Below the pieces are notes generated by a model that saw nothing but the letters and a program-made list of their open reading frames with translations, was not told the origin of the DNA and did no database searches. From an uncultured Lachnospiraceae bacterium (GTDB taxonomy: Bacteria > Bacillota > Clostridia > Lachnospirales > Lachnospiraceae): DNA of 64,000 nt. The DNA is taken from contig CANRZW010000004.1 of the NCBI GenBank assembly GCA_947644545.1, forward strand, positions 94,281-158,280, given 5' to 3'. Positions 54,501 to 61,470 of the stretch are shown piece by piece (within the stretch, counting starts at the first letter, position 1; each line of letters opens with the position of its first letter). A program made the translations under genes and the position numbers.

Positions 54501-55607
54501 ATGACGAGGGCAAAGGAGAAACTGATTCTTACCGGTACCGTGAAGGCGCCGGAAAAGACGGCAGCCTCTCTGATACCGCTGTGGAATAAGAAGGAAATGC
54601 TCTTTTCCTATGATGTGCTTCTCAGGCAGGGAAGCTTCCTGGATCTGCTGCTGGCTGCACTGGCAAGGAACCGGTGCATGGAAGAGTTCTATCGGGAGTG
54701 CGGGCTGGAGCAGGAGCAAAAAGGCCCCTGGTATGAGCGTGACATGAGCATCGGGATGAGACTGTATCGCTGGGAAGAGATCGTGGGTCAGAAACTGGAA
54801 GAGACGGTGCACAGGGAGGAGAGAAAGAGGAGCCTGCTGTTGGCAGATAGGTCCGGGGATGTGGATCCCATACTTATGACACGATTGTCAGATAGCTTTG
54901 TTTACAATTATCCGCATGAGAATCTGCGCAGCCTCTATACGAAGACGACGGTATCGGAATTAAAGATGGCGGGAATGCAGGAAGAGACGGATTTCTCCTT
55001 CAAGCTATACGGGGAGGAGACGGTGATTCCCTATCTGCCCGGTTTCCTGGAAAAAGACGAGGCTGTCAGCGGCTCCATGCGGGGCAGTGCCTTCCATAAG
55101 GTGATGGAACTGTTTGATTTTACTGAGTTGACTGATGCGGTCAAAAATGACAGGAAGAAGGCGGAAGCATTATTGCAGGAACAGATGGAGAAGATGCGGC
55201 AAAGCGGCAGGCTCTCGGCAGAGTATCATGCGGTTGTGTCGGTGCCGAAACTGGTGGCTTTTCTGACAAGTGACGTTGCCCTGCGGATGGGAGAGGCGGC
55301 ACGCGCGGGGAGATTATACAAGGAACAGCCCTTTGTGCTGGGACTTCCGGCGAGCCGTTTAAGCAGCGACTTTCCGGAGACGGAGACGGTGCTTATCCAG
55401 GGAATTATCGATGTCTTTTTCGAGGAGAATGGCAGATATGTCCTGCTCGACTACAAGACGGACGCGGTGAAGACGGCGCAGGAGCTGGCGAAGCGCTATC
55501 ATGTGCAGTTGGATTACTATGCGGAGGCGCTGGAGCAGTTCTCGCAGTACCGGGATACGGAGAAGATTCTGTATTCTTTTAAGCTGGGAGAAGAGATCCA
55601 TCTGTGA
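51558..55607 (+). CDS. addA: AddAB helicase-nuclease, subunit AddA
   Basis: 1349 residues, long for AddA (usually about 1200-1250). UvrD-type Walker A SAAAGSGKTAVLV (about 23-35), helicase motif II ILIDEYQDSN, and the C-terminal RecB-type nuclease LLDYKTD (about 1296). The excess is explained by two Ala/Glu-rich insertions: one near residues 205-230 (GGEDGAASDG) and one near 555-620. The second holds a tandem 12-residue repeat of the LNAAEEPSVTED type. Both are likely surface linkers. It acts with AddB in recombinational repair. Confidence 0.95.
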   Translation: MGISFTEKQRQVIDARGCNLLVSAAAGSGKTAVLVERIVGMVSDREHPVDIDRLLVVTFTNAAAAEMRERISRALGDRLAADPENEHLQKQVTLLHNARITTIDSFCLFVLRNQFHTIGLDPGFRIAEEGEGKLLRQEALEEALEAGYAAGEAGFVHCMEYFSSGSRDTAVEEIVLKLYDFAMSTPFPEQWLEERKADYRVTVRRSEGGEDGAASDGRTETAAGGTGAGAAGFEEIPWVQELLRQVRLLLAGCVEKLAEAILMCETPGGPYMYAELLEQEKEMTERLLQRCGEDGSCAAGTYDALYTAFETVKFGRLSSRKDETVLAVKREAVKEIRTAVKEQLTDLKKKYFFQSKESVLRQMESCGQAVGALIDLTIAFKRTFDAKKRDKNLLDFDDIEHFALSILVRQEEKGACVPTETALEYRSYFHEILIDEYQDSNLVQEYILSCISGEEEGRYNRFMVGDVKQSIYKFRLARPELFLEKYAAYGQQEQQAAGSRIMARKIDLHQNFRSRREVLNAVNTVFEQIMGRDVGGIVYDDLAALHPGAVYPVPERTAGLAADLNVAEEPNMAEDLNAAEEPSVTEDPNAAELMLFAVEEKADDLTGEETATDGQSGKGGERPLTAREQEAYGVAGKIRELMREFQVTDRESGALRNVSYKDIVILLRTTSGWDEVFKRVLEGEGIPVHMTSRTGYFAASEVQELLHFLRVLDNPLQDIPLYGVMHSYLGGFREEEIALIRAAYPKKKYLFDALKAYAEEVPAGESGSDEPGGDRAKAKREGAEGEAWRRLQQESGPLYRKTDAFLELLEHYRALAVYLPVQELLQTILRETEYLNYVAVRPEGNKRRANVEMLLVKAADYEKTSYFGLYHFLRYMEQLEKYEVDYGEAGLQDENADVVRIMSIHKSKGLEFPICFVSGLAKGFQTRDLSAHLVLDIDAGIGVDYVDTDRRVRSRDLRRNVIAEKMRADNLAEEMRILYVAMTRAKEKLILTGTVKAPEKTAASLIPLWNKKEMLFSYDVLLRQGSFLDLLLAALARNRCMEEFYRECGLEQEQKGPWYERDMSIGMRLYRWEEIVGQKLEETVHREERKRSLLLADRSGDVDPILMTRLSDSFVYNYPHENLRSLYTKTTVSELKMAGMQEETDFSFKLYGEETVIPYLPGFLEKDEAVSGSMRGSAFHKVMELFDFTELTDAVKNDRKKAEALLQEQMEKMRQSGRLSAEYHAVVSVPKLVAFLTSDVALRMGEAARAGRLYKEQPFVLGLPASRLSSDFPETETVLIQGIIDVFFEENGRYVLLDYKTDAVKTAQELAKRYHVQLDYYAEALEQFSQYRDTEKILYSFKLGEEIHL

Positions 55608-55738
55608 GAACGGGGGTCAAGCGGTAATATTAATCAAATTTTATAGTGTGCAAACGATGAAAAAGGATTATACTGGTAGCAGTTCTTATGTTGTAGAAAT
55701 TTTGCGTGCATGAAGGCGCGCGTATGAAGGGTTCAATC

Positions 55739-57091
55739 ATGATGAAAAAGAAATGGAAGAGAAGGCGGCTGTCTTCCTCCCAGACTATTATGCTGGGGTT
55801 TATGGGAGTGATCGCCTTGGGAACGATATTGCTCATGCTGCCGTGGGCGAGAGCGGGCGCAGAAGGCGCGCCCTTTCTGGATGCGTTGTTTACAGCCACA
55901 TCGGCTACGTGTGTGACGGGGCTGATCACCCAGGATACGGCTACCTACTGGTCAACGTTCGGCCAGACGGTTATCCTGTGCCTGATCCAGGTAGGAGGCC
56001 TGGGGGTGATTACGATAGCGGTCTTTATCACCAAGCTGTCCGGGCGAAAGATCGGGCTGATGCAGAGAAGCACCATGCAGGAAGCGATCGCCGCGCCTCA
56101 GATGGGCGGCATCATCAGAATGACGGGATTCATCCTGAAAATGGTCGTGTTGATCGAAGCGCTTGGCGCTCTGGCATTCCTGCCGGTTATGATTCCGGAA
56201 TTCGGCATTGCCAGAGGCATCTGGTATGCGCTGTTCCATTCGATCTCGTCTTTTTGTAATGCGGGATTTGACCTGATGGGGATCAAGGAACAGTATTCCT
56301 CTCTGACATCATACACTGGAGGCATGGCCATAAACGTGATCGTGATGGTATTGATCGTGGTGGGCGGCATCGGTTTTCTGACATGGGACGACGTAAAGCG
56401 CAACCGCCTGCGCCTGCGGCGGTACCGGATGCAGAGCAAGGTGATTCTGGTCGTGACCTGTCTTTTGATCACGCTGCCGGCTGTTTATTTCTATTTTTAT
56501 GAGTTCAGTACGCCTGCATGGGCGGGAATGACGACACAGGAGCGGGTTCTGGCATCCTTTTTCCAGTCGATCACGACCCGTACGGCGGGTTATAATACGG
56601 TGGATCTGACGCAGCTTACCCAGTCGGGGCAGATGATTATGATCCTGCTTATGCTGGTCGGCGGTGCGCCCGGTTCTACGGCCGGCGGTATGAAGGTGAC
56701 TACGCTTGCAGTGCTTTTCGCAACGGCGATCGCGGTGTTTCGCCGCAGGCCTAACGCGCATATTTTCGGGAGAAGAATCCCGAATGATACGGCACACTAT
56801 GCGGCGACGGTTCTCATCTTATACCTAAGCCTTTTTCTGGCCGGAGGAATCTTTATCGGCTGTGCAGAGCACATGTCGATCGTACCGGCGCTGTTCGAGG
56901 CGGCTTCGGCGATCGCCACGGTAGGAGTGACGCTTGGCATCACACCGGATCTGTGTGTGGCCTCCAAGGCAGTGCTGATCATCCTGATGTTTTTGGGACG
57001 CGTAGGCGGAATGACGATTGTGTATGCGGCGCTTTCTACGAAACATCCGTATGTATCGGAGTTCCCGCAGGAGAAGATCATGGTCGGGTAG
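55739..57091 (+). CDS. ktrB: Potassium uptake channel subunit TrkH/KtrB
   Basis: 450 residues. Four pore-loop repeats are visible: TSATCVTGLITQ, SSFCNAGFDLMG, TTRTAGYNTVDL and SAIATVGVTLG, each with the central Gly of the selectivity filter. The size is that of KtrB (short TrkH). GAAGGG places the start at ATG 55739 or 55742. The partner regulator follows at 57220. No recognisable cyclic-di-AMP riboswitch is in the 131-base leader. Confidence 0.93.
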   Translation: MMKKKWKRRRLSSSQTIMLGFMGVIALGTILLMLPWARAGAEGAPFLDALFTATSATCVTGLITQDTATYWSTFGQTVILCLIQVGGLGVITIAVFITKLSGRKIGLMQRSTMQEAIAAPQMGGIIRMTGFILKMVVLIEALGALAFLPVMIPEFGIARGIWYALFHSISSFCNAGFDLMGIKEQYSSLTSYTGGMAINVIVMVLIVVGGIGFLTWDDVKRNRLRLRRYRMQSKVILVVTCLLITLPAVYFYFYEFSTPAWAGMTTQERVLASFFQSITTRTAGYNTVDLTQLTQSGQMIMILLMLVGGAPGSTAGGMKVTTLAVLFATAIAVFRRRPNAHIFGRRIPNDTAHYAATVLILYLSLFLAGGIFIGCAEHMSIVPALFEAASAIATVGVTLGITPDLCVASKAVLIILMFLGRVGGMTIVYAALSTKHPYVSEFPQEKIMVG

Positions 57092-57219
57092 GAAAGCGGC
57101 CGGAAGGAAGCCGGCGTGATGGTTTGTAATAAGAAGGAGCGTAAAACGGGCAGTGGACAGGAGGAAACTGCCGTAGAAAAGACGATGATGGAAAGTGGAA
57201 AGTCAGGGAGGATATTTAG

Positions 57220-57867
57220 ATGAAATCAATTTTGTTAGTAGGGTTGGGACGTTTCGGCAGGCATATTGCGGAGAAACTGAATGCATTGAATCATCAGGTG
57301 ATGGCGGTAGACAGGAGAGAGGGCCGGGTTGATGCGATCCTGCCGTTTGTGACGAATGCACAGATCGGCGACAGCACCAATCCGGATTTCCTGACATCAT
57401 TGGGGATTCGGAACTTTGATTTCTGTATAGTGGCGATCGGAGATGATTTTCAGAGTTCTCTGGAGACAACGTCTTTACTCAAGGAGCTGGGGGCCAGGCT
57501 GGTGGTATCCAGAGCGGCCAGTGACGTACATGCGAAGTTCCTGTTAAGGAATGGGGCAGACGAGATCATCTACCCGGAGAAACAGCTGGCGAACTGGGTG
57601 GCGATCCGCTACAGCGCCGATCATATCTTTGATTATATAGAGCTGGATGACGAACACGCCATCTTTGAGGTGCAGGTTCCGAAGGAGTGGGTGGGCAAGA
57701 CGGTCGGCGAGCTGGATGTCCGCAAGAAATACAGCCTTAATATCATGGGGTTAAAGGAGAACGGCAGGATGAATCTTACAGTCACGCCGGCGACAGGCAT
57801 TACGGACCGTCAGACCCTGCTGGTGCTGGGGACGATGAAGCAGATCCAGAGAGTGTTTCATCTGTGA
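57220..57867 (+). CDS. ktrA: Potassium uptake regulator TrkA/KtrA
   Basis: 215 residues: N-terminal RCK Rossmann domain (LLVGLGRFGRHIAEKL, Gly-rich nucleotide loop) and a C-terminal TrkA_C domain (about 135-215). It gates the KtrB ring by ATP/ADP binding; in Firmicutes the C-domain often binds cyclic-di-AMP. GGGAGG at 57208 precedes the ATG. 128 bases without a gene separate it from ktrB. Confidence 0.94.
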   Translation: MKSILLVGLGRFGRHIAEKLNALNHQVMAVDRREGRVDAILPFVTNAQIGDSTNPDFLTSLGIRNFDFCIVAIGDDFQSSLETTSLLKELGARLVVSRAASDVHAKFLLRNGADEIIYPEKQLANWVAIRYSADHIFDYIELDDEHAIFEVQVPKEWVGKTVGELDVRKKYSLNIMGLKENGRMNLTVTPATGITDRQTLLVLGTMKQIQRVFHL

Positions 57868-57905
57868 GGAAACGGCACACCATCCCTTGTCTTCCCAGAT
57901 GAAAA

Positions 57906-57944
57906 GGGCATATTGCGCAAAAGATATCCTTGTGCAATATGCCC
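57906..57944. terminator. Long hairpin after ktrA
   Basis: GGGCATATTGC (57906-57916) pairs with GCAATATGCCC (57934-57944) perfectly, extending to about 15 bp with a G-U. It has no run of T after it. It may separate ktrA from the leftward coiled-coil gene. Confidence 0.6.
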
Positions 57945-58023
57945 GTGTTAAGCCGGAATGCCACTTCTGATACCCTGTACGGGTTTGCAGGGCGGCTGCC
58001 TATAGAAAGACTTCTTTACAAGT

Positions 58024-58344
58024 TTAGCGGGGAACAAGTTCGTTCATCTTCAGGACTTCAATCACAGTCTCCATCTCATCCTGGAGTTTATGGATGCTGT
58101 TCGTAATATCCCGCTCAGCAATCTTAACATCAAGCTGGAAATCGTTCAGTTTCTTGATCGTGCGATCTTGCTTCACTTCCACCACATTAAGCCGGTTCTC
58201 AACTCTGTCAAGCCGCGTGTATATCGGCTGTAGTTTCTCGTCCAGCTTTTCGTCTAATTTCTGATCCAGTTTCTGATCGAGTTTTTCATCTAATTTCTGA
58301 TCCATCATATCGGATATGGCCTGCAATAATTGTTCGTTGTTCAT
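58024..58344 (-). CDS. Small coiled-coil protein with KLDEKLDQ repeats
   Basis: 106 residues, no signal peptide. After MNNEQLLQAISDMMDQ there is a run of K-L-D-E/Q tetrads (about six, residues 16-40), then a long heptad region (YTRLDRVENRLNVVEVKQDR). Strong AGGGAGGTAAC upstream. The repeats are also DNA repeats (TTCGTCCAGTTT-like units, 58230-58310), so length may vary. Similar small proteins are common in Lachnospiraceae and of unknown function. If the promoter at 58651 were inverted it would point at this gene. Confidence 0.7.
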   Translation of the reverse strand: MNNEQLLQAISDMMDQKLDEKLDQKLDQKLDEKLDEKLQPIYTRLDRVENRLNVVEVKQDRTIKKLNDFQLDVKIAERDITNSIHKLQDEMETVIEVLKMNELVPR

Positions 58345-58589
58345 ATAGTTACCTCCCTGTCTATGCTTTATCTGTTTGTGCGTCATAGTTTCTATAGGTT
58401 GGCCTGCCCGTCAATATATCATATGAGGGAGCCCTTGAGAAAAGATGACGTGCCACAGACGTGATATCAGAACTTCTGATTCCCGGATATGTATATGGAT
58501 CATAATAACATGGGAGATCCCATTGTACAAGTATTTTGGAAGAAGAATATAAACGAAAAAACGATAAATCGAAGGAGGGACAAGTAGAT

Positions 58590-58617
58590 AGATCATGGAA
58601 CTACACTTTAATGAACG
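58590..58617 (+). repeat. Left recombinase-site-like inverted repeat
   Basis: AGATCATGGAA-CTACAC-TTTAATGAACG: imperfect 11-bp arms (7 of 11 symmetric) around CTACAC. 20 of 28 bases match the right copy read on the other strand, with AACTACACTTT uninterrupted. Confidence 0.6.
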
Positions 58618-58650
58618 GCTTCCAATTATGCCCAAATGTGGGGAAAGCGA

Positions 58651-58679
58651 TTGACACTGTATAGAAAGATCCATATAAT
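58651..58679 (+). promoter_or_regulatory. Perfect consensus sigma-A promoter
   Basis: TTGACA (58651-58656), exactly 17 bases, TATAAT (58674-58679). It points right, through the right-hand repeat towards the GGDEF gene at 59059, leaving a leader of about 370 bases. Confidence 0.8.
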
Positions 58680-58737
58680 ATAATCAAAATGGACTTAATT
58701 TTCTGTATTATCTTGTATATTTTTACAAAAAAGTAAC

Positions 58738-58765
58738 AGTTCACCAAAGTGTAGTTTGGCGAACT
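58738..58765 (-). repeat. Right recombinase-site-like inverted repeat
   Basis: AGTTCACCAAA-GTGTAG-TTTGGCGAACT: arms symmetric at 10 of 11 positions around GTGTAG, the complement of the left spacer. As RNA it would also form a hairpin. Confidence 0.6.
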
Positions 58766-59058
58766 GAGTCTATAATAAAATATGTGCGATGGAAGACCCT
58801 GTATTTATTGTGAGCCGTAGAATTCAGAGTTCAAGAGAGATATGGACGGCGATTTGACTATTTATGATTCCGGATATTGCAGCTGAAGAATACAGTTGGA
58901 TCTGATGGAAGTAACAGCTGGAGGACTGCTGAAAGACTTGGCGCTGCATGCACCCGAACCCTAATCGGAAGAGGGAAAAGATGGATCGATCCTGATAAAT
59001 GAGGAGGATTTTAGCGAGGAGTTAAGGAGGACGGCTGCTATTCGGAAAGGATAAGGGC

Positions 59059-60096
59059 ATGGGAATGGGTATAAAATGGAAGGCACAATCCGGAGAAATA
59101 AGTAAACGAGGTGGGAGAATTGGGGATGGGCAGCCTGAGAGGGAGAAGGTAGATAGCCTTACGGGCGTTTTGAAGAAGGATATTGCCGAAGCACGGATTG
59201 CTACTATGTTGAGCAAGAAGCAAGGCGGTGCATTTTTCCTGTGCGATGTAGACTTTTTGCAGAAGATAAATGATTGGTATGGGCATTTTGCAGGAGATGA
59301 GTGTTTAAAGCAGGTAGCACAGATTCTTACTTATATGACGGCTCAGGAAGATATTCTGTGTAGATGGGGCGGGGATGAATTCCTTGTTTATAAGCCAAAT
59401 TGCAGAGATATGCAGCGTGCACAGGAAATCCGTGAACGGATTGAGAATCGCTTTCGTGCAGGCAGAAGGAAAGAAAAAGATAAAATTTCTTTTACAGTAA
59501 CAGTTGTATGTGTCTTATGGCGTCCAGGAGATACGAATAGGAAGTTATGGGAGCGCATAGATGCAGAAATGGAGAAAAGTAAGATTGTATTATATACGAA
59601 AAATGAGCAGACAGATGACAGGAAAGATCCGTATGCTATGGATGTTAAGAGGGTCAGAAGGGATCTGTTAGAGCAAATCAGGATACCGGGTGCTTATTGT
59701 CAGAATTATGAAACTTTTAAAGGAATATACCGTTTTTTGGAGCGTGGGATGATCAGAAGCGGCCAAAAGGTGTGTATTATTCTGATCACTGTAGTTAATG
59801 GGCAGGGAGAAAGCGTTTTACCATATGAAAAAGATATATTAATGGAACGATTGAAAAAAGACATTCAATCTACGCTCCGGGTAGGCGATGTGTATACGAG
59901 ATATTCCAGCAGCCAATATCTTGTTCTTGTCATTGATACGACAGAGGGCCAGGCAGAGATGATAGCTGATCGGATTAAGGGGAAGTTTCATGCGGGCAGT
60001 TTAGGGAATGATATCCTGATTCATCGCTGCTATGAACTTCAGCCGGCTAAGATTGGAGAGGTAGAAGAATGGGATGTTTCGGATGAGGAATCGTAG
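59059..60096 (+). CDS. Tandem GGDEF protein: one canonical, one degenerate domain
   Basis: 345 residues, no membrane segment. The first domain (about 30-180) starts DSLTGVLKKD and has the diguanylate cyclase signature RWGGDEF (about residue 113). The second (about 205-340) follows the fold but has RVGDVYTRYSSSQYLVLVID where GGDEF belongs, so it is probably a sensor or interaction domain. That second domain is shared with the next gene (PGAYC start). RBS AAAGGA at 59046. 23 bases separate it from the regulator. GC is lower than in the core genes. Confidence 0.83.
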   Translation: MGMGIKWKAQSGEISKRGGRIGDGQPEREKVDSLTGVLKKDIAEARIATMLSKKQGGAFFLCDVDFLQKINDWYGHFAGDECLKQVAQILTYMTAQEDILCRWGGDEFLVYKPNCRDMQRAQEIRERIENRFRAGRRKEKDKISFTVTVVCVLWRPGDTNRKLWERIDAEMEKSKIVLYTKNEQTDDRKDPYAMDVKRVRRDLLEQIRIPGAYCQNYETFKGIYRFLERGMIRSGQKVCIILITVVNGQGESVLPYEKDILMERLKKDIQSTLRVGDVYTRYSSSQYLVLVIDTTEGQAEMIADRIKGKFHAGSLGNDILIHRCYELQPAKIGEVEEWDVSDEES

Positions 60097-60119
60097 AGTT
60101 TATAAAGGGGAAGTAAGTA

Positions 60120-61307
60120 ATGGGGGCAAAAAAGTTATCAGTAAAATTATTTGGTAGATTTTCGGCTAAATATGGAGATGAAGTTTTGACTTTTGGAAGA
60201 CAGGGGGACTCGAAATTCGGTCAATTATTTCAAATACTGATGACTGAACCGGAACAAGGGGTTAGCAAAAGAAACATTGTGGAAGTTCTCTATAATTGGG
60301 ATAAAGTGGGAAATCCCAATGCTAGTCTTAATAATACAATTTTTCGACTCCGGAAGTATTTTGAGGAGTCACCGCTTCCTTCCGGAGAGTATTTGTATTT
60401 ACAGGCAGGAATCTTGCAGTTTAGCAGAAAGATTGAGATAGAGTCTGATGCCTGGGAATTTGAAAAGGCATCGCGAAAATTCAAGGAAGAATCAGATAAG
60501 TGGAAAAAAGCAGAGCTTTGTGAAAAGGCATGTGACCTTTATAGAGGAGAATTTTTGCCACACCTATCGAATGAGCAGTGGGTTATTGATAAAGGGCAGC
60601 ACTATCAAAAGTTATATTTTGAAATGATGGAGTATTTGTTTAGCTTTCTGGTGGAAAGAGGCGATTACAGAAAACTAAAAAGACTGTCAGAACGTGTAAT
60701 AGAGCTATATCCTAATGAAGGATGGGAAATATGGCAGGTGGACAGTCTGAATGCGTTAAATCAATACAAGGAGGCAAAGATATTATATCAGAAAATTGTA
60801 ACATACATACAGAAAACAGGCAATTTTTTGTCGAAAGAGCAGAGGGAACATTTGCAGAAAACGGGAAGCAGGCTGCACTTTCCAGAAGGAACAGAGGAAG
60901 ATATTAGAGAAGGATTGTTGGAGACAATACCATGCCCTGGTGCTTATTGTTGTACATTACAGGGGTTTTCGGACTGTTATCGTATGTTGAAGCGTGTTAT
61001 GAAACGGGAAAAATTGTCTTTTGGATTGCTTTTATGTACAATTTTGGACAGTAACGGTAAGTCTGTGAACGATCAGGATTACTGTAAAAAGCAGGGAGAG
61101 AAGTTGCGTGAAGTTTTTCAAAAGTATTTGCGTCTTGGAGATATTTATACAAAATATTGTGAAAGTCAGTATCTATTGTTATGTGTAGGTGCAGATAAAG
61201 AAAATATTTCTGAAATCGGAGCACGTATCGATATGGATTTTCGGAAGCTTTGTGGAGGTCGTGGTGGAATTAGCTGCCGATTGTTGGAAGATGGAACTGG
61301 TGGATAA
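60120..61307 (+). CDS. SARP/BTAD transcriptional regulator with degenerate GGDEF tail
   Basis: 395 residues. N-terminal OmpR-type winged helix (about 5-95; SVKLFGRFSAKYGDEVLTFG, then SLNNTIFRLRKYF). Next is a BTAD alpha-helical domain (about 100-250; YRGEFLPHLSNEQWVID). The C-terminal ~120 residues (IPCPGAYCCTLQGFSDCYRM, then LRLGDIYTKYCESQYLLLCV) match the second domain of the upstream GGDEF protein. SARPs activate nearby genes by binding direct repeats. The adhesin gene 163 bases downstream is the obvious target, an inference. RBS AAAGGGGAAG. Confidence 0.82.
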   Translation: MGAKKLSVKLFGRFSAKYGDEVLTFGRQGDSKFGQLFQILMTEPEQGVSKRNIVEVLYNWDKVGNPNASLNNTIFRLRKYFEESPLPSGEYLYLQAGILQFSRKIEIESDAWEFEKASRKFKEESDKWKKAELCEKACDLYRGEFLPHLSNEQWVIDKGQHYQKLYFEMMEYLFSFLVERGDYRKLKRLSERVIELYPNEGWEIWQVDSLNALNQYKEAKILYQKIVTYIQKTGNFLSKEQREHLQKTGSRLHFPEGTEEDIREGLLETIPCPGAYCCTLQGFSDCYRMLKRVMKREKLSFGLLLCTILDSNGKSVNDQDYCKKQGEKLREVFQKYLRLGDIYTKYCESQYLLLCVGADKENISEIGARIDMDFRKLCGGRGGISCRLLEDGTGG

Positions 61308-61470
61308 AGAATTATGAGAGAAAATGTGGAATAGTAATAAGTCATTTTGGAAAAGTGTGCACAAATAAAGGGTTATGAAAGAGTTTGCGAAATGCTTTCT
61401 TTGTTATACTACAATAGATAACAGTTTACCCAGAGATATTGTGTTTTTAGGGAAGGCAAGGTAGAGTTTG

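Larger units (their letters stand above)
58345..59058. promoter_or_regulatory. Intergenic switch region between coiled-coil and GGDEF genes
   Basis: 714 AT-rich bases. It contains the site pair 58590-58617 and 58738-58765 and a consensus promoter between them. From 58789 on are short open frames that look like debris: MEDPVFIVSRRIQSSREIW stopping at 58857, and an in-frame stretch up to 59001 translating RTAERLGAACTRTLIGRGKR, which resembles a small HTH of mobile-element type. No intact gene was found. Confidence 0.6.

Noticed and set aside
55608..55738. Cyclic-di-AMP riboswitch before ktrB
   Set aside because: The leader is too short and lacks the expected paired structure.
58595..58654. 19-residue frame MELHFNERLPIMPKCGESD downstream of GGAGGG
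   Set aside because: The spacing to the ribosome binding site is too long (about 15 bases), and the frame is part of the left repeat.
58738..58765. Right repeat as an ordinary terminator
   Set aside because: The stem is followed by GAGTCTATAATAAAA, not a T-run, and its arms and spacer recur inverted at 58590; a role as attenuator is still not excluded.
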